27,222 bases of DNA. Source: Bacillota bacterium (GTDB lineage: Bacteria > Bacillota > Clostridia > Lachnospirales > Lachnospiraceae). Location of the stretch: contig JAEZGY010000001.1 in NCBI GenBank assembly GCA_023416695.1, positions 1 to 27,222 on the forward strand. The letters are read 5' to 3'. The translations under genes and the position numbers were made by a program. A model generated the notes under the pieces. That model had not been told where the DNA came from and made no database searches. It saw only the letters and a program-made list of their open reading frames with translations. This document shows positions 1 to 7,849 of the stretch, in pieces (positions within the stretch are counted from its first letter, which is position 1; the number at the start of each line of letters is the position of its first letter).

Positions 1-485
1 CAGCTGTTATGGGTGCTACCTTAGCAACGAAGAGATCCACTGCTGAGAGACTTGCTCCTGGTGTAGATCCTAACGCTTTAGTTGTTGAACCATATGCTAA
101 CCCATTTAGAACCTATCCTTTAGTAAACGACTATGTAAAATTCAAAAAACTTGTTGCTGAGAGAAATGTAGATTGCTACATCATCAATACTGGTGATTTC
201 ATGGGCAAGAAGGTTCAACCTAAGGATACATTAGGTGTAATCGAAGCTATTGTAGAAGGTAAAGCAGAATTCAAACAATGGGGACCTTTTGAAGATATCG
301 AAATCTTTGAATGGGAAGGCTTTGTACCAAATCTTAATGATCCTGAATATGTAGCTTCTCTTAAAGCAAGAATTAATGATCGTGTAGAATTTGTTAAGTC
401 TAGAGATACCTTTAAAGAAGGATATGACAAACTTCCTGAGGATGCATTACAAGCTTTAGAAGCAGTGTTAGCTGCATTAAATTAG
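1..485 (+). CDS. pckA: Phosphoenolpyruvate carboxykinase (ATP), C-terminal part
   Basis: This is the 3' end of a gene that starts before the window; the reading frame is open from base 3 and stops at 483-485. The roughly 160 visible residues match, from memory, the C-terminal domain of ATP-dependent PEP carboxykinase: a segment reading ATKRSTAERL, then VEPYANPFRTYPL, then CYIINTGDFMGKKVQPKDT. The enzyme interconverts oxaloacetate + ATP and PEP + CO2 + ADP in the cytosol. In fermentative anaerobes it often runs in the PEP-carboxylating direction, saving ATP on the way to succinate or refilling C4 acids (family knowledge). The nucleotide-binding P-loop and metal ligands lie outside the window. 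It is the last gene of its transcript, because a strong hairpin follows 28 bases after the stop. The Met at base 9 is internal and not a start. Confidence 0.88.
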   Translation, partial: AVMGATLATKRSTAERLAPGVDPNALVVEPYANPFRTYPLVNDYVKFKKLVAERNVDCYIINTGDFMGKKVQPKDTLGVIEAIVEGKAEFKQWGPFEDIEIFEWEGFVPNLNDPEYVASLKARINDRVEFVKSRDTFKEGYDKLPEDALQALEAVLAALN

Positions 486-513
486 TCTATTATCCTAAAC
501 ATATAACCCAACA

Positions 514-549
514 AAACAGCCTATGTCTGATACCAGACATAGGCTGTTT
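514..549 (+). terminator. Terminator hairpin after pckA
   Basis: A perfect 16-bp stem (514-529 with 534-549, core AACAGCCTATGTCTG) has a 4-base loop and ends in TTT. It lies between pckA and the convergent trpA-like gene. The T-tract is short on both strands, so it may act in both directions. Confidence 0.8.
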
Positions 550-639
550 ATGATTCATACATATCTCATCTACTTCATTATCAAAAAATTTATTAATTAA
601 TTCAAATATATTAAACTTAAGCTACATATTTATGTATGA

Positions 640-1410
640 TTATGCATGACGAAGGGCTGCTCTCATGGCTCTCACATACTCTCGTACTGGTGTTATGCAC
701 TCCTTACCATACTCACCTACTGCCCGAACTATTCCATTTACGATAACAACACCATCAGATATCGTTGCCATATCTTTTGCTTGATCTAACGTCATAATGC
801 CAAATCCCATAACACATGGAACATTGGCGTTGCCACGAATAATCGCAACCATCTCTCTAAAATCCGTTTTTCCATTCATATTAATCTCTTCTAAACTAGA
901 TTCACAATAGATAAACCCTTTGGCTCTCTTTGCAATAGCTGCAATCTCATCTCTAGAACCTGGATGAATTATTGAAATTAAATCTACTCCAAACAAATCA
1001 CAATCTCTAGTGATTTCTCTCTCTTGACTAGATTCCAAATCTGGCACAACAAGCCCAGCGATATTACACTCCTTACACTTTCTCATAAACCGGCTAATTC
1101 CATACTCTTTGATGGTTTCCAGATATGCTAAGACAACCAATGGGACACGAATTCTCTTTGTAAGACCTAGAATCATATTAAAGATATCCTCTACTGTAGT
1201 TCCAGCATCCAATGCCCTCTGATTGGACTCTACTAAATCGGTTAACTCCGTTGGAATACTCTCATAAGGCATGCCTATCTCTATAATGTCAGCACCTGTC
1301 TTCTCCATAGTAAGTATTAACTCTTTGGTAGTATCTAGGTCAGGATCTCCTGCTGTCAGGTAAGCTATAAAGGCTTTTCTGTCTTCAAAAGCATTACGTA
1401 GTTTATTCAT
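640..1410 (-). CDS. Divergent solitary TrpA-like protein (tryptophan synthase alpha family)
   Basis: The 256-residue length and the AYLTAGDPD, IIEIGMP, VVPDL and MGFGI motifs place this in the TrpA TIM-barrel family, which cleaves indole-3-glycerol phosphate to indole. The catalytic Glu49 equivalent is present (E44). However, the position aligned with catalytic Asp60 is Glu (E55), and the surrounding SDPLADGP loop is replaced by ESIPTELT. Loop 6, normally containing GVTG, reads ESSLEEINMNG. The phosphate-gripping Gly-Ser near the C terminus is Val-Asn (VIVNGIV). No trpB or other trp gene is adjacent; the upstream neighbours are spmA/spmB. ATG at 1410 is preceded by AGGAGG (complement of 1421-1426) with a 10-base spacer. 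It may be a degraded or repurposed TrpA, for example an indole lyase of the BX1/Igl kind or an enzyme with another substrate. Family membership is solid; tryptophan synthesis is not assured. Confidence 0.8.
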   Translation of the reverse strand: MNKLRNAFEDRKAFIAYLTAGDPDLDTTKELILTMEKTGADIIEIGMPYESIPTELTDLVESNQRALDAGTTVEDIFNMILGLTKRIRVPLVVLAYLETIKEYGISRFMRKCKECNIAGLVVPDLESSQEREITRDCDLFGVDLISIIHPGSRDEIAAIAKRAKGFIYCESSLEEINMNGKTDFREMVAIIRGNANVPCVMGFGIMTLDQAKDMATISDGVVIVNGIVRAVGEYGKECITPVREYVRAMRAALRHA

Positions 1411-1486
1411 ATCTGTGCATCCTCCTGTATCTCACTGTTAATAAAACATTTTCTCTTATGTACTACGGTACCCCTTTACATTCTCT

Positions 1487-1515
1487 AGTTTATCAAATAC
1501 TTGAAATTCATTCAA
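1487..1515 (-). promoter_or_regulatory. Sigma-A-like promoter for the trpA-like gene
   Basis: On the minus strand TTGAAT (1510-1515) and TAAACT (1487-1492) are separated by exactly 17 bases, each matching the consensus at 4 of 6 positions. The position gives a leader of about 70 bases. This suggests the gene is transcribed independently of spmAB. Confidence 0.55.
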
Positions 1516-1577
1516 TGTTTTTTTGACGAAATAAGTGCATTTTTGATATAATTCGTACAATTAATGCTTTTTTAACA

Positions 1578-2105
1578 CTAAAATACCATATTACATATTA
1601 TTACACTAGCAATTACCCCGGATAAGGTTGCAATTATAGCTCCAAGTAGAGTGTATCGACTTTTTTTAACTCCTGCCACCATAAAATAAACACTCATGGT
1701 ATAGAAAATTGTTTCGGTGCAACTCATAATAATACTAGCCAATCTGCCCAAATAAGAATCTGGCCCATACTCCTTAAATATATCTAATAACAGCGAAGTT
1801 GCTGCTGAACTAGAGAACATCTTGATTATAACAAGAGGTACTAGCTGAGCTGGGAAAAACAGTTTTTCTAAGGCAGGTGACAAAAAGTCTGAAAGCATAT
1901 TTAAGGCTCCTGAAGCTCTAAGAATACCAATAGCCACCATAAGCCCAACCAAGGTAGGTACTATTTCTACAGTAACCTTTATCCCATCCTTGGCACCTTT
2001 AATAAACTCATCATAGACTGGTGCCTTACAAAGGAGACCATATCCGATAACGACGAAAAAGATAAATGGCATAATGTAATCTGAAAGGTATAGCAAAAAA
2101 CCCAT
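1578..2105 (-). CDS. spmB: Spore maturation protein B
   Basis: The 175-residue integral membrane protein carries SpmB-type motifs: GYGLLCKAPVYDEFIKGAKDG near the N terminus, VGLMVAIGILRASG in the middle, and IKMFSSSAATSLLLD with a following SCTETIFYTMSVYF. It belongs to the nucleoside-recognition (Gate) domain family. In Bacillus and Clostridium SpmA and SpmB act together in the forespore or mother-cell membrane and are needed for proper core dehydration and heat resistance of spores (family knowledge). It follows spmA with a 20-base gap, so the two are surely one operon. At least four hydrophobic segments are visible. Confidence 0.93.
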   Translation of the reverse strand: MGFLLYLSDYIMPFIFFVVIGYGLLCKAPVYDEFIKGAKDGIKVTVEIVPTLVGLMVAIGILRASGALNMLSDFLSPALEKLFFPAQLVPLVIIKMFSSSAATSLLLDIFKEYGPDSYLGRLASIIMSCTETIFYTMSVYFMVAGVKKSRYTLLGAIIATLSGVIASVIICNMVF

Positions 2106-2125
2106 AACATACGTCCCTTCTTCTT

Positions 2126-2710
2126 TTAATGAGATCTACTTCGTTTTCTAGCCAAAATAGAAAAAATCACTCCAACCATAGTTGAGAATATGGTAGTTAC
2201 AATAGCCGCCGCCAAAATTTCTGTTGGCTTAATTGACTGGTACTGGGAACGATACGCAATAATATTAACTGGAATCAATTGAAGAGAGGAAATGTTTATA
2301 ATTAAGAAGGTACACATATCGCAGCTGGCTATCTCACTATCACGATTTAATGTTTTTAACTCCTTCATCGCTTTTAGTCCCATAGGCGTTGCTGCCCACC
2401 CTAAGCCAAGAATATTAGCAATCATGTTAGATGCTATATATTCATTTACAACATGATCTCGGGGTATATCTGGAAAGAGGAGTCTAAGTACTGGCTTGAG
2501 AATCTTTGTTAATCGATCAATAATGCCTACCGATTTTGCTACCTGCATCAATCCTGTCCACATAGACATAATACCAAGCATTGTGATACATAAGGTAATT
2601 GCGTCTTTTGCTGATGTTAACGTGGCACTACTAACCGTATCTACATTACCTGTGACAACAGCCACAGCTATACCCAAAACAATCATAATCGCCCATAAGT
2701 AATTAAGCAT
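2126..2710 (-). CDS. spmA: Spore maturation protein A
   Basis: The 194-residue membrane protein is SpmA-like: MLNYLWAIMIVLGI at the N terminus, then GIMSMWTGLMQVAKSVGI, LLFPDIP, and the conserved NMIANILGLGWAATPMGLKAM segment. It carries the same Gate-type domain as SpmB and works with it in spore cortex and core maturation. AGGAGG lies 12 bases before the ATG, which is a little long, but no closer in-frame start exists. It is the first gene of the spmA-spmB pair and is preceded by a 640-base AT-rich gap. I could not find a convincing sigma-E or sigma-G promoter by eye. Confidence 0.93.
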   Translation of the reverse strand: MLNYLWAIMIVLGIAVAVVTGNVDTVSSATLTSAKDAITLCITMLGIMSMWTGLMQVAKSVGIIDRLTKILKPVLRLLFPDIPRDHVVNEYIASNMIANILGLGWAATPMGLKAMKELKTLNRDSEIASCDMCTFLIINISSLQLIPVNIIAYRSQYQSIKPTEILAAAIVTTIFSTMVGVIFSILARKRSRSH

Positions 2711-3264
2711 GTTACTATGTATCCTCCTGGAAAATCTCTTTCAATATTAGATTTAGTTTTTGTATTGCTTAATTTATATGCATCTAGCATTAATTTATGA
2801 AATTAAATTATTTTCCAATTTACATAATAGAGCTTTATGTATATTTTTTCTAAACTAGAGAATTGTAAATTATTTGGTTCTCTTAATGTTTATGATCGTT
2901 GCAATTTTAAAATTATTATTAATAAAAAACTCCGATTTTAAAGTTTCTTTAATGGTTGACTTTGATTTTATTATTTTTCTAAATCATAATATTTACATAG
3001 AATTAATAATTTTGTTAGCTATCATTTTAAAAGTAAAATAGAAATTGTAAAATTAATTTACTAATTTTATGGGAATAATTAGAGTGTAAGTGCAGATAAA
3101 TTGGCATATCATTACATTTCTTACATGTTTTCTAATATTGATTTCTAATTATTCCTATTATTTAACTTAAAATTTCCATTTTTACATAATCTAACATTTT
3201 ACATTTTTTTATTGTGTCAAATATCTAAGATTAAAATTGTGCTATATCACATTAAGATTTTAAG
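2711..3264. other. Long AT-rich intergenic region between spmA and abrB-like gene
   Basis: No plausible coding sequence lies in these roughly 550 bases. They must hold the spmA promoter (minus). They also contain a nested inverted repeat at 3072-3155, listed separately. No tRNA, CRISPR or insertion sequence was seen. Confidence 0.7.
3072..3155. repeat. Nested inverted repeat in intergenic region
   Basis: GGAATAATTAGA (3072-3083) pairs perfectly with TCTAATTATTCC (3144-3155). Inside it, TGTAAG (3085-3090) pairs with CTTACA (3120-3125). This could be a structured RNA, an operator pair or a chance product of AT-rich sequence. Confidence 0.4.
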
Positions 3265-3293
3265 TTGACTTTAATGGGTTATAGTGTTATTTT
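3265..3293 (+). promoter_or_regulatory. Possible promoter of abrB-like gene
   Basis: TTGACT (3265-3270) is followed after 17 bases by TATTTT (3288-3293). The -35 is good, the -10 is weak, and the position suits a start codon at 3349. Confidence 0.4.
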
Positions 3294-3348
3294 ATACAAT
3301 ATCTACAAGTATTCATTACTTGTTAATAATATCCAAAGGAGTAGATAC

Positions 3349-3606
3349 ATGAAAAGTACTGGTATTGTTAGAAAACTTGATGAACTTGGCCGTATTACAT
3401 TGCCAATCGAATTAAGAAGAACTCTTGGTGTAAGCGAGAGAGACCCATTGGAAATCTTTGTTGACGAGGATCGTATTGTGTTACAAAAATATGAGCCAAC
3501 AGACATATTCAATGGAGAAAAGAATGACCTTTATGATTACTGTGGAAAGAAAGTTTCTAAGGAATCTATTATTCAATTAGCTAAATTAGCTGGAATCGTT
3601 GAATAG
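3349..3606 (+). CDS. AbrB-family transition-state regulator
   Basis: The 85-residue protein starts MKSTGIVRKLDELGRITLPI, the typical AbrB/SpoVT swapped-hairpin DNA-binding domain (residues about 1-50), followed by a short basic and acidic tail. AbrB-type proteins are dimeric DNA binders that hold back stationary-phase and sporulation genes during growth (family knowledge). I chose ATG 3349 because CAAAGGAG ends 8 bases upstream and the protein then begins exactly at the conserved domain; an in-frame TTG at 3265 would add an unrelated 28-residue extension. In Bacillus abrB also sits beside rsmI (yabC), though there the two lie differently; here they are convergent. It could instead be a paralogue such as Abh. 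Confidence 0.9.
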   Translation: MKSTGIVRKLDELGRITLPIELRRTLGVSERDPLEIFVDEDRIVLQKYEPTDIFNGEKNDLYDYCGKKVSKESIIQLAKLAGIVE

Positions 3607-3640
3607 TCATTATCTTATGATTCATTATTGACATTACTTA

Positions 3641-3666
3641 AATATTGTAACTTCTCTTACAATATT
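3641..3666 (+). terminator. Weak hairpin after abrB-like gene
   Basis: AATATTGTAA and TTACAATATT form a perfect 10-bp, AT-rich stem around a 6-base loop. A second stem (3685-3692 with 3708-3715, ACAGTTAC/GTAACTGT) follows. Neither has a long T-tract. Confidence 0.4.
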
Positions 3667-3725
3667 AAACTAGACAAACAATCAACAGTTACTAGTGAAT
3701 TACTTTTGTAACTGTCATTACGTAG

Positions 3726-3757
3726 GAAACGGTGTAGCCATATGGTTACACCGTTTC
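3726..3757 (-). terminator. Hairpin spanning the rsmI stop codon
   Basis: GAAACGGTGTA (3726-3736) pairs with TACACCGTTTC (3747-3757), and the inner CCATATGG extends the stem. The rsmI stop (3746-3748) lies inside the hairpin. It probably terminates the long minus-strand operon, possibly in both directions; no good T-tract follows on either strand. Confidence 0.55.
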
Positions 3758-4597
3758 TGTTTCAAGTAGCATTTGATATATCTCTCGTTTTGATACACCT
3801 CGATCAACAGCTACTAGCTTCATAGCATCCTTTTTTGATTCACCCTTATCCATATAAAGCTGAAGATGTTCTCTAACATCCATTTCCGACCATGCAGCTC
3901 TTTGCTCTTTAATAAGTTCTTCTCTCTTAGTACCCTCTAAAACAATGACACATTCACCCTTGGCTTCATTATCTGTATAATAGGAAATTGCCTCTTCTAA
4001 TGTGGTTAAAAAGACTGTTTCATACTTTTTAGTTAATTCTCGACAAATTGTAGCCTTACGATTTCCTAGGGCCTCAGAAAGCTCCTGAAGCGTTTTTAGA
4101 AGCCTATGTGGAGCTTCATAAAGGATGATTGTTCTGGTCTCTTTCTTTAATTCTTCCATAATTGCTTTTTTCTCTTTTTTATCCATTGGTAAAAAAGCTT
4201 CAAAGCAAAATCTCCTAGTACTTAGTCCAGATAAGGTCAATGCAGTAATACAGGCTACTGGACCAGGAAGAGAAGTCACCTTGACTCCAGCCTCGTGAGC
4301 ATATTTTACAAGCTCCTCCCCTGGGTCTGAGATACCCGGGGTTCCTGCATCCGTAACCAACGCTATATTCGTTCCTTGTTTTAACTGTTCTACTAAATAC
4401 TTGGCTTTCTCAACCTTATTAAACTCATGATAACTAGTCATGGGTGTTTTAATATTAAAATGATTAAGAAGCTTTATCGTATGTCTAGTATCTTCAGCGG
4501 CAATGACATCCACTTCCTCTAAAGTTTTTAATACACGGAAGGTAATGTCTTCAAGATTTCCAATTGGTGTAGCACATAAATATAATGTTCCTGCCAT
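3746..4597 (-). CDS. rsmI: 16S rRNA (cytidine1402-2'-O)-methyltransferase
   Basis: The 283-residue tetrapyrrole-methylase-fold protein has the RsmI signatures LYLCATPIGNLEDIT (N terminus), AAEDTRHT, LVTDAGTPGISDPG and LPGPVACITALTLSGL. RsmI 2'-O-methylates C1402 in the decoding centre of 16S rRNA using S-adenosylmethionine. I start it at ATG 4597 because GGAGG (complement of 4603-4607) stands 5 bases upstream; the in-frame ATG at 4609 overlaps that ribosome binding site and has none of its own. It is the last gene of the nine-gene minus-strand run and corresponds to Bacillus yabC. The C-terminal helical part resembles the short HTH-like tail usual in the family. Confidence 0.95.
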   Translation of the reverse strand: MAGTLYLCATPIGNLEDITFRVLKTLEEVDVIAAEDTRHTIKLLNHFNIKTPMTSYHEFNKVEKAKYLVEQLKQGTNIALVTDAGTPGISDPGEELVKYAHEAGVKVTSLPGPVACITALTLSGLSTRRFCFEAFLPMDKKEKKAIMEELKKETRTIILYEAPHRLLKTLQELSEALGNRKATICRELTKKYETVFLTTLEEAISYYTDNEAKGECVIVLEGTKREELIKEQRAAWSEMDVREHLQLYMDKGESKKDAMKLVAVDRGVSKREIYQMLLETETV

Positions 4598-4650
4598 TAC
4601 AGCCTCCATTCTAACTCTAACCCTTCACTACTTGATACTTCCTAGTTGTT

Positions 4651-5385
4651 CTAATACCCATAAACCTCATATATTTCTTCAGTATAAACATGGGGTTCTT
4701 TATAAACAATCAAAGGGGGCTCCATTTTAAGCATAGATCTTCCGCCTCGAACTGCCTCTATTAACACCATGTTAGGCTCCTTATTGAGATAAGGATGCAC
4801 CATTCGCATACGCTTTGGCTCTAACCTATAACTTGTTAAAGTATTTATAATCTCCACTAATCTGGTAGGTCGGTGAACCATATACAGTCTTCCACTTGGT
4901 CGTAATAATCTGGCGCTTTCCCGCACCACATCCTCTAAAGTACAAAGTAGTTCATGCCTTGCAATTGCCTTTGGCATATTGGGGTTTACTAGGCCGTGGT
5001 TGTGATTCATATAAGGCGGATTGGTTGTGACAACGTCAAAGGAAGCCGGTTTAAATAAACCTGAGGCTTCCTTGATGTCTCCTGTTACTATATTTATCTT
5101 CTCTTGAAGTCCGTTGTAAACAACACTTCTACGTGCCATATCCGCACTTTCCTCTTGAATCTCCAAGCCAGTAAAATGTTTCCCCTTAGTCTTTGCTTCT
5201 AACAGAATTGGTATGATTCCAGTACCAGTACCTAAATCAATTGCAATTTCACCTTCTAACACTCTTGCAAAGCCGGAAAGAAGCACTGCATCCATTCCAA
5301 AGCAAAACTTTTCTGGATTCTGAATAATCTTATAATGATTCCGATGTAAATCATCTAAGCGTTCTCCTGGTAACAAAACATCCAT
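4651..5385 (-). CDS. tRNA1(Val) A37 N6-methyltransferase-like (YabB/TrmN6)
   Basis: The 244-residue class I SAM methyltransferase has motif I DLGTGTG at residues 50-56 and the N6-adenine or amino-methyltransferase motif NPPY at 122-125. The N terminus (ERLDDLHRNHYKIIQNPEKF) is typical of the TrmN6/YabB group. The E. coli relative YfiC methylates N6 of A37 in tRNA1(Val); for YabB-type proteins the target is inferred. AAGGAG lies 7 bases before the ATG. In Bacillus yabB sits in the same order between yaaT/yabA and yabC; here the gaps to ricT and rsmI are 26 and 53 bases. Substrate is uncertain, fold and family are clear. Confidence 0.88.
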   Translation of the reverse strand: MDVLLPGERLDDLHRNHYKIIQNPEKFCFGMDAVLLSGFARVLEGEIAIDLGTGTGIIPILLEAKTKGKHFTGLEIQEESADMARRSVVYNGLQEKINIVTGDIKEASGLFKPASFDVVTTNPPYMNHNHGLVNPNMPKAIARHELLCTLEDVVRESARLLRPSGRLYMVHRPTRLVEIINTLTSYRLEPKRMRMVHPYLNKEPNMVLIEAVRGGRSMLKMEPPLIVYKEPHVYTEEIYEVYGY

Positions 5386-5411
5386 GAAGGTACTCCTTAC
5401 TTACTAATCAA

Positions 5412-6320
5412 TTAATTATCATCTAAGGCATACTTGCCTTCTTTCTTCTCCAATAATTCTAGATTTCTAAGCTCCTCATCAATAGCAACTCTTTCACGTC
5501 TCTTACGAGGAGTAAAGCTTAAATCATCCACCTTGTACTCTCTGACTTCCTTCTCGTCATTTTCTAAGGTTACAATAACCTTTACAAGCTGTTTTAGAAC
5601 ACTAACGCTATGAACCTCACCTCTTAGGCGGTCACTAGTCGTTACATAATCTCCTACATTAGGAAGCTTGCTATTTAACTCTTCATAAGCATCTTCTTCA
5701 TTCTTTAGGCAACACATGAGTCTGCCACAGACACCAGAAATCTTTGTTGGATTTAAGGAAAGATTCTGCTCCTTGGCCATCTTAATAGATACAGGCACAA
5801 ACTCGGATAGATAGGAATGACAACAAAGAGGGCGGCCACAGATTCCGATTCCCCCTACAATTTTAGTTTCGTCCCTAACTCCAATCTGGCGCAGCTCAAT
5901 TCTTGTCTTAAATACTGCTGCCAAATCCTTTACTAACTCACGAAAATCAATTCTTCCGTCTGCAGTAAAGTAAAACAATACCTTATTGTTATCAAAGGTA
6001 TACTCTGCATCAATTAATTTCATTTCTAATTCATGCTTTCTAATCTTCTCTAAGCAGATTGTAAAGGCTTCCTTTTCTTTCTGCTTATTCTTTTTCTCTA
6101 TCTCATCATCTTCTGGTGAAGCTACTCGAATTACTTGCTTAAGAGGTTGAATAATTCTCTCCTCTTCTACTTCTTTACAGCCAAGCACTACATAACCATA
6201 CTCAATACCTCTAGCTGTCTCTACTATTACATTATCCCCTTGTTTGATTTCTAATCCAGCAGGATCAAAAAAGTATATTTTACCTGCCTTCCGAAACCTA
6301 ACTCCAATAACATTTACCAT
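5412..6320 (-). CDS. ricT: PSP1-domain protein RicT/YaaT
   Basis: The 302-residue protein has the PSP1 C-terminal domain and two CxxxxCC clusters, C161/C166/C167 (GICGRPLCC) and C198/C203/C204 (GVCGRLMCC). In Bacillus RicT (YaaT) forms a complex with RicA and RicF that binds [4Fe-4S] clusters, speeds the sporulation phosphorelay and promotes RNase Y-dependent mRNA processing (family knowledge). The clustered cysteines are consistent with Fe-S binding. It starts one base after the holB stop codon, so translation is probably coupled, with AAGGAG 8 bases upstream. yabA, which follows yaaT in Bacillus, is absent here. Confidence 0.93.
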   Translation of the reverse strand: MVNVIGVRFRKAGKIYFFDPAGLEIKQGDNVIVETARGIEYGYVVLGCKEVEEERIIQPLKQVIRVASPEDDEIEKKNKQKEKEAFTICLEKIRKHELEMKLIDAEYTFDNNKVLFYFTADGRIDFRELVKDLAAVFKTRIELRQIGVRDETKIVGGIGICGRPLCCHSYLSEFVPVSIKMAKEQNLSLNPTKISGVCGRLMCCLKNEEDAYEELNSKLPNVGDYVTTSDRLRGEVHSVSVLKQLVKVIVTLENDEKEVREYKVDDLSFTPRKRRERVAIDEELRNLELLEKKEGKYALDDN

Positions 6321-6321
6321 G

Positions 6322-7308
6322 CTAATTCTCCTTTATTGATAGTAACATTAGCTCAATGGCCACTTCAAAATTTACGTTGGCCTTTAATCTAATCTTTGCC
6401 TTATCCATCGCCTCAATAATGGCTTCTATACCCTCGTAATCGCTTTTACTAGCCTGTTTGGCAATATAGCGAACTTCACTTTTGTATAATAAACGATTTG
6501 GATCATTAGTAACCTTAAATAATAATACATCACGATACCATAATAACATTAAATCAATGTAATCCTCTATTTCAAGTTTATGTGCACTAAATTCCTTTAG
6601 AGCGTCCATAATCTCGTGTAGCTCCATCTCATCAATGTGGCGTAATACATGCACAATTGTATCCTTAGATTGTATAAAATCCTCACTAGAAGCATACTTA
6701 ATTGCTCGACCTACATTACCTCTAGAAAAGGCAGCACTTATCTCTGCCAAATAGTCTGGAATTTGCTTCTTCTCCATAAGAAATTGCTGAATGCTCTTCT
6801 CTGGAACTACTCTTAGTTCTAAATTTACACATCTAGACTGAATGGTAGGAAGAAGCTTTCCGAGGCTTGTAGTTAAGAGCATAATAATAGCGTACTCTGG
6901 AGGCTCCTCTATGGTCTTAAGCAAAGCATTTTGTGCCTGCTCTGTCATCTTTTCAGCTTCATCTATAATGTAAATCTTATAGGAACTACTATATGGTTTG
7001 ATCATAATGTCATTATTGAGCTGTATACGGATCTCATCGACTCCAATACTAGCCTTCTCACGAGTAACATAAATCAGATCCGGTTGATTATTGCCCTCAA
7101 TCTGCAAACACGACTTACACTTATTACAAGGCTCTTCTCCATGAGCCTCACAAAGAAGTGTCTTTGCAAAAATACTTGCTAACATACGCTTGCCTGAGCC
7201 ATCTTCACCAGAAAATATATATGCCTGAGATACTTTCTTATTGACAACTGCTTTTTTCAAATGCTCTATGATATTATTATGGCCTATTACACTTTTGTAA
7301 TCTAACAT
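6322..7308 (-). CDS. holB: DNA polymerase III delta' subunit
   Basis: The 328-residue AAA+ clamp-loader subunit has a Walker A-like GEDGSGK (34-40) and a zinc module with Cys at 53, 61, 64 and 67 (CNKCKSC). IIDEAEKM serves as Walker B region, and the SRC arginine-finger motif is at 158-160. The delta' subunit helps load the sliding clamp at the replication fork. I start it at ATG 7308: GAGG (complement of 7317-7320) lies 8 bases upstream. The GTG at 7317 overlaps this ribosome binding site and is unlikely. Position between yaaR and ricT is as in Bacillus. Confidence 0.93.
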   Translation of the reverse strand: MLDYKSVIGHNNIIEHLKKAVVNKKVSQAYIFSGEDGSGKRMLASIFAKTLLCEAHGEEPCNKCKSCLQIEGNNQPDLIYVTREKASIGVDEIRIQLNNDIMIKPYSSSYKIYIIDEAEKMTEQAQNALLKTIEEPPEYAIIMLLTTSLGKLLPTIQSRCVNLELRVVPEKSIQQFLMEKKQIPDYLAEISAAFSRGNVGRAIKYASSEDFIQSKDTIVHVLRHIDEMELHEIMDALKEFSAHKLEIEDYIDLMLLWYRDVLLFKVTNDPNRLLYKSEVRYIAKQASKSDYEGIEAIIEAMDKAKIRLKANVNFEVAIELMLLSIKEN

Positions 7309-7345
7309 ACTTCGCACCTCATAATCTTTCAGTTGCCTCAGATTG

Positions 7346-7786
7346 TTACATAAACAGATCTAACAGCATTCCCCTTATTTCATCAATACTATGAAGGATA
7401 GCGATAGAATCCTTCTCCTCCCTAATCAACTCCTGTGCCAATTCATCTAGAGTATCATTTACCATCTTCACAATACCATAGACACGGTGACGCCCTCTTC
7501 GATCAAGAGAATTCTCTCTACTAAACACATGGGATCTGCTTACAATCTCATTCATAAACTCTTGAATCATGTTTCGATATTTTTTGACATCCTTAATGTC
7601 CATTCGCTTCTTAATCTTATCTCCCTGCTGAGTAATCTCTTCTAGCATAACAGATAAGCGAGCTTGTAATTCCTGTTCTTCTATATGGCTAATCAGAGTA
7701 AACTTGAAGCTACCATCTGCTTCTTGCACTTTATTCGGTTGATTAATCTGGTTTACGTTTTGCATCTGATTTACTCGTAAATCCAT
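7346..7786 (-). CDS. YaaR family protein (DUF327)
   Basis: The 146-residue protein matches the YaaR family. It has a variable, Asn/Gln-rich N terminus (1-25), then a largely helical body with MDIKDVKKYRNMIQEFMNE and the characteristic RRGRHRVYGIVKMVND around residues 96-111. The function is unknown; the family is a regular neighbour of holB and ricT in Firmicutes. AGGGGG stands 9 bases before the ATG. There is no signal peptide or membrane segment. An extended -10 promoter just upstream may give it a separate transcript. Confidence 0.88.
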   Translation of the reverse strand: MDLRVNQMQNVNQINQPNKVQEADGSFKFTLISHIEEQELQARLSVMLEEITQQGDKIKKRMDIKDVKKYRNMIQEFMNEIVSRSHVFSRENSLDRRGRHRVYGIVKMVNDTLDELAQELIREEKDSIAILHSIDEIRGMLLDLFM

Positions 7787-7820
7787 ATAAAAACCCCCTA
7801 TCTGACGAGCCTATATAAAC

Positions 7821-7829
7821 ATTATATCA
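7821..7829 (-). promoter_or_regulatory. Possible internal extended -10 promoter before yaaR
   Basis: On the minus strand TGATATAAT forms a full extended -10 (TGn plus TATAAT) in the 63-base gap between the guanylate-kinase-like gene and yaaR. The matching -35 (ATGTAA at 17 bases) is poor, which extended -10 promoters tolerate. Confidence 0.5.
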
Positions 7830-7849
7830 TAGAACCCCTTAATTTACAT

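Noticed and set aside
3265..3348. N-terminal extension of the AbrB-like protein from a TTG
   Set aside because: The extension matches nothing in the family, overlaps the likely promoter, and a proper ribosome binding site precedes ATG 3349.
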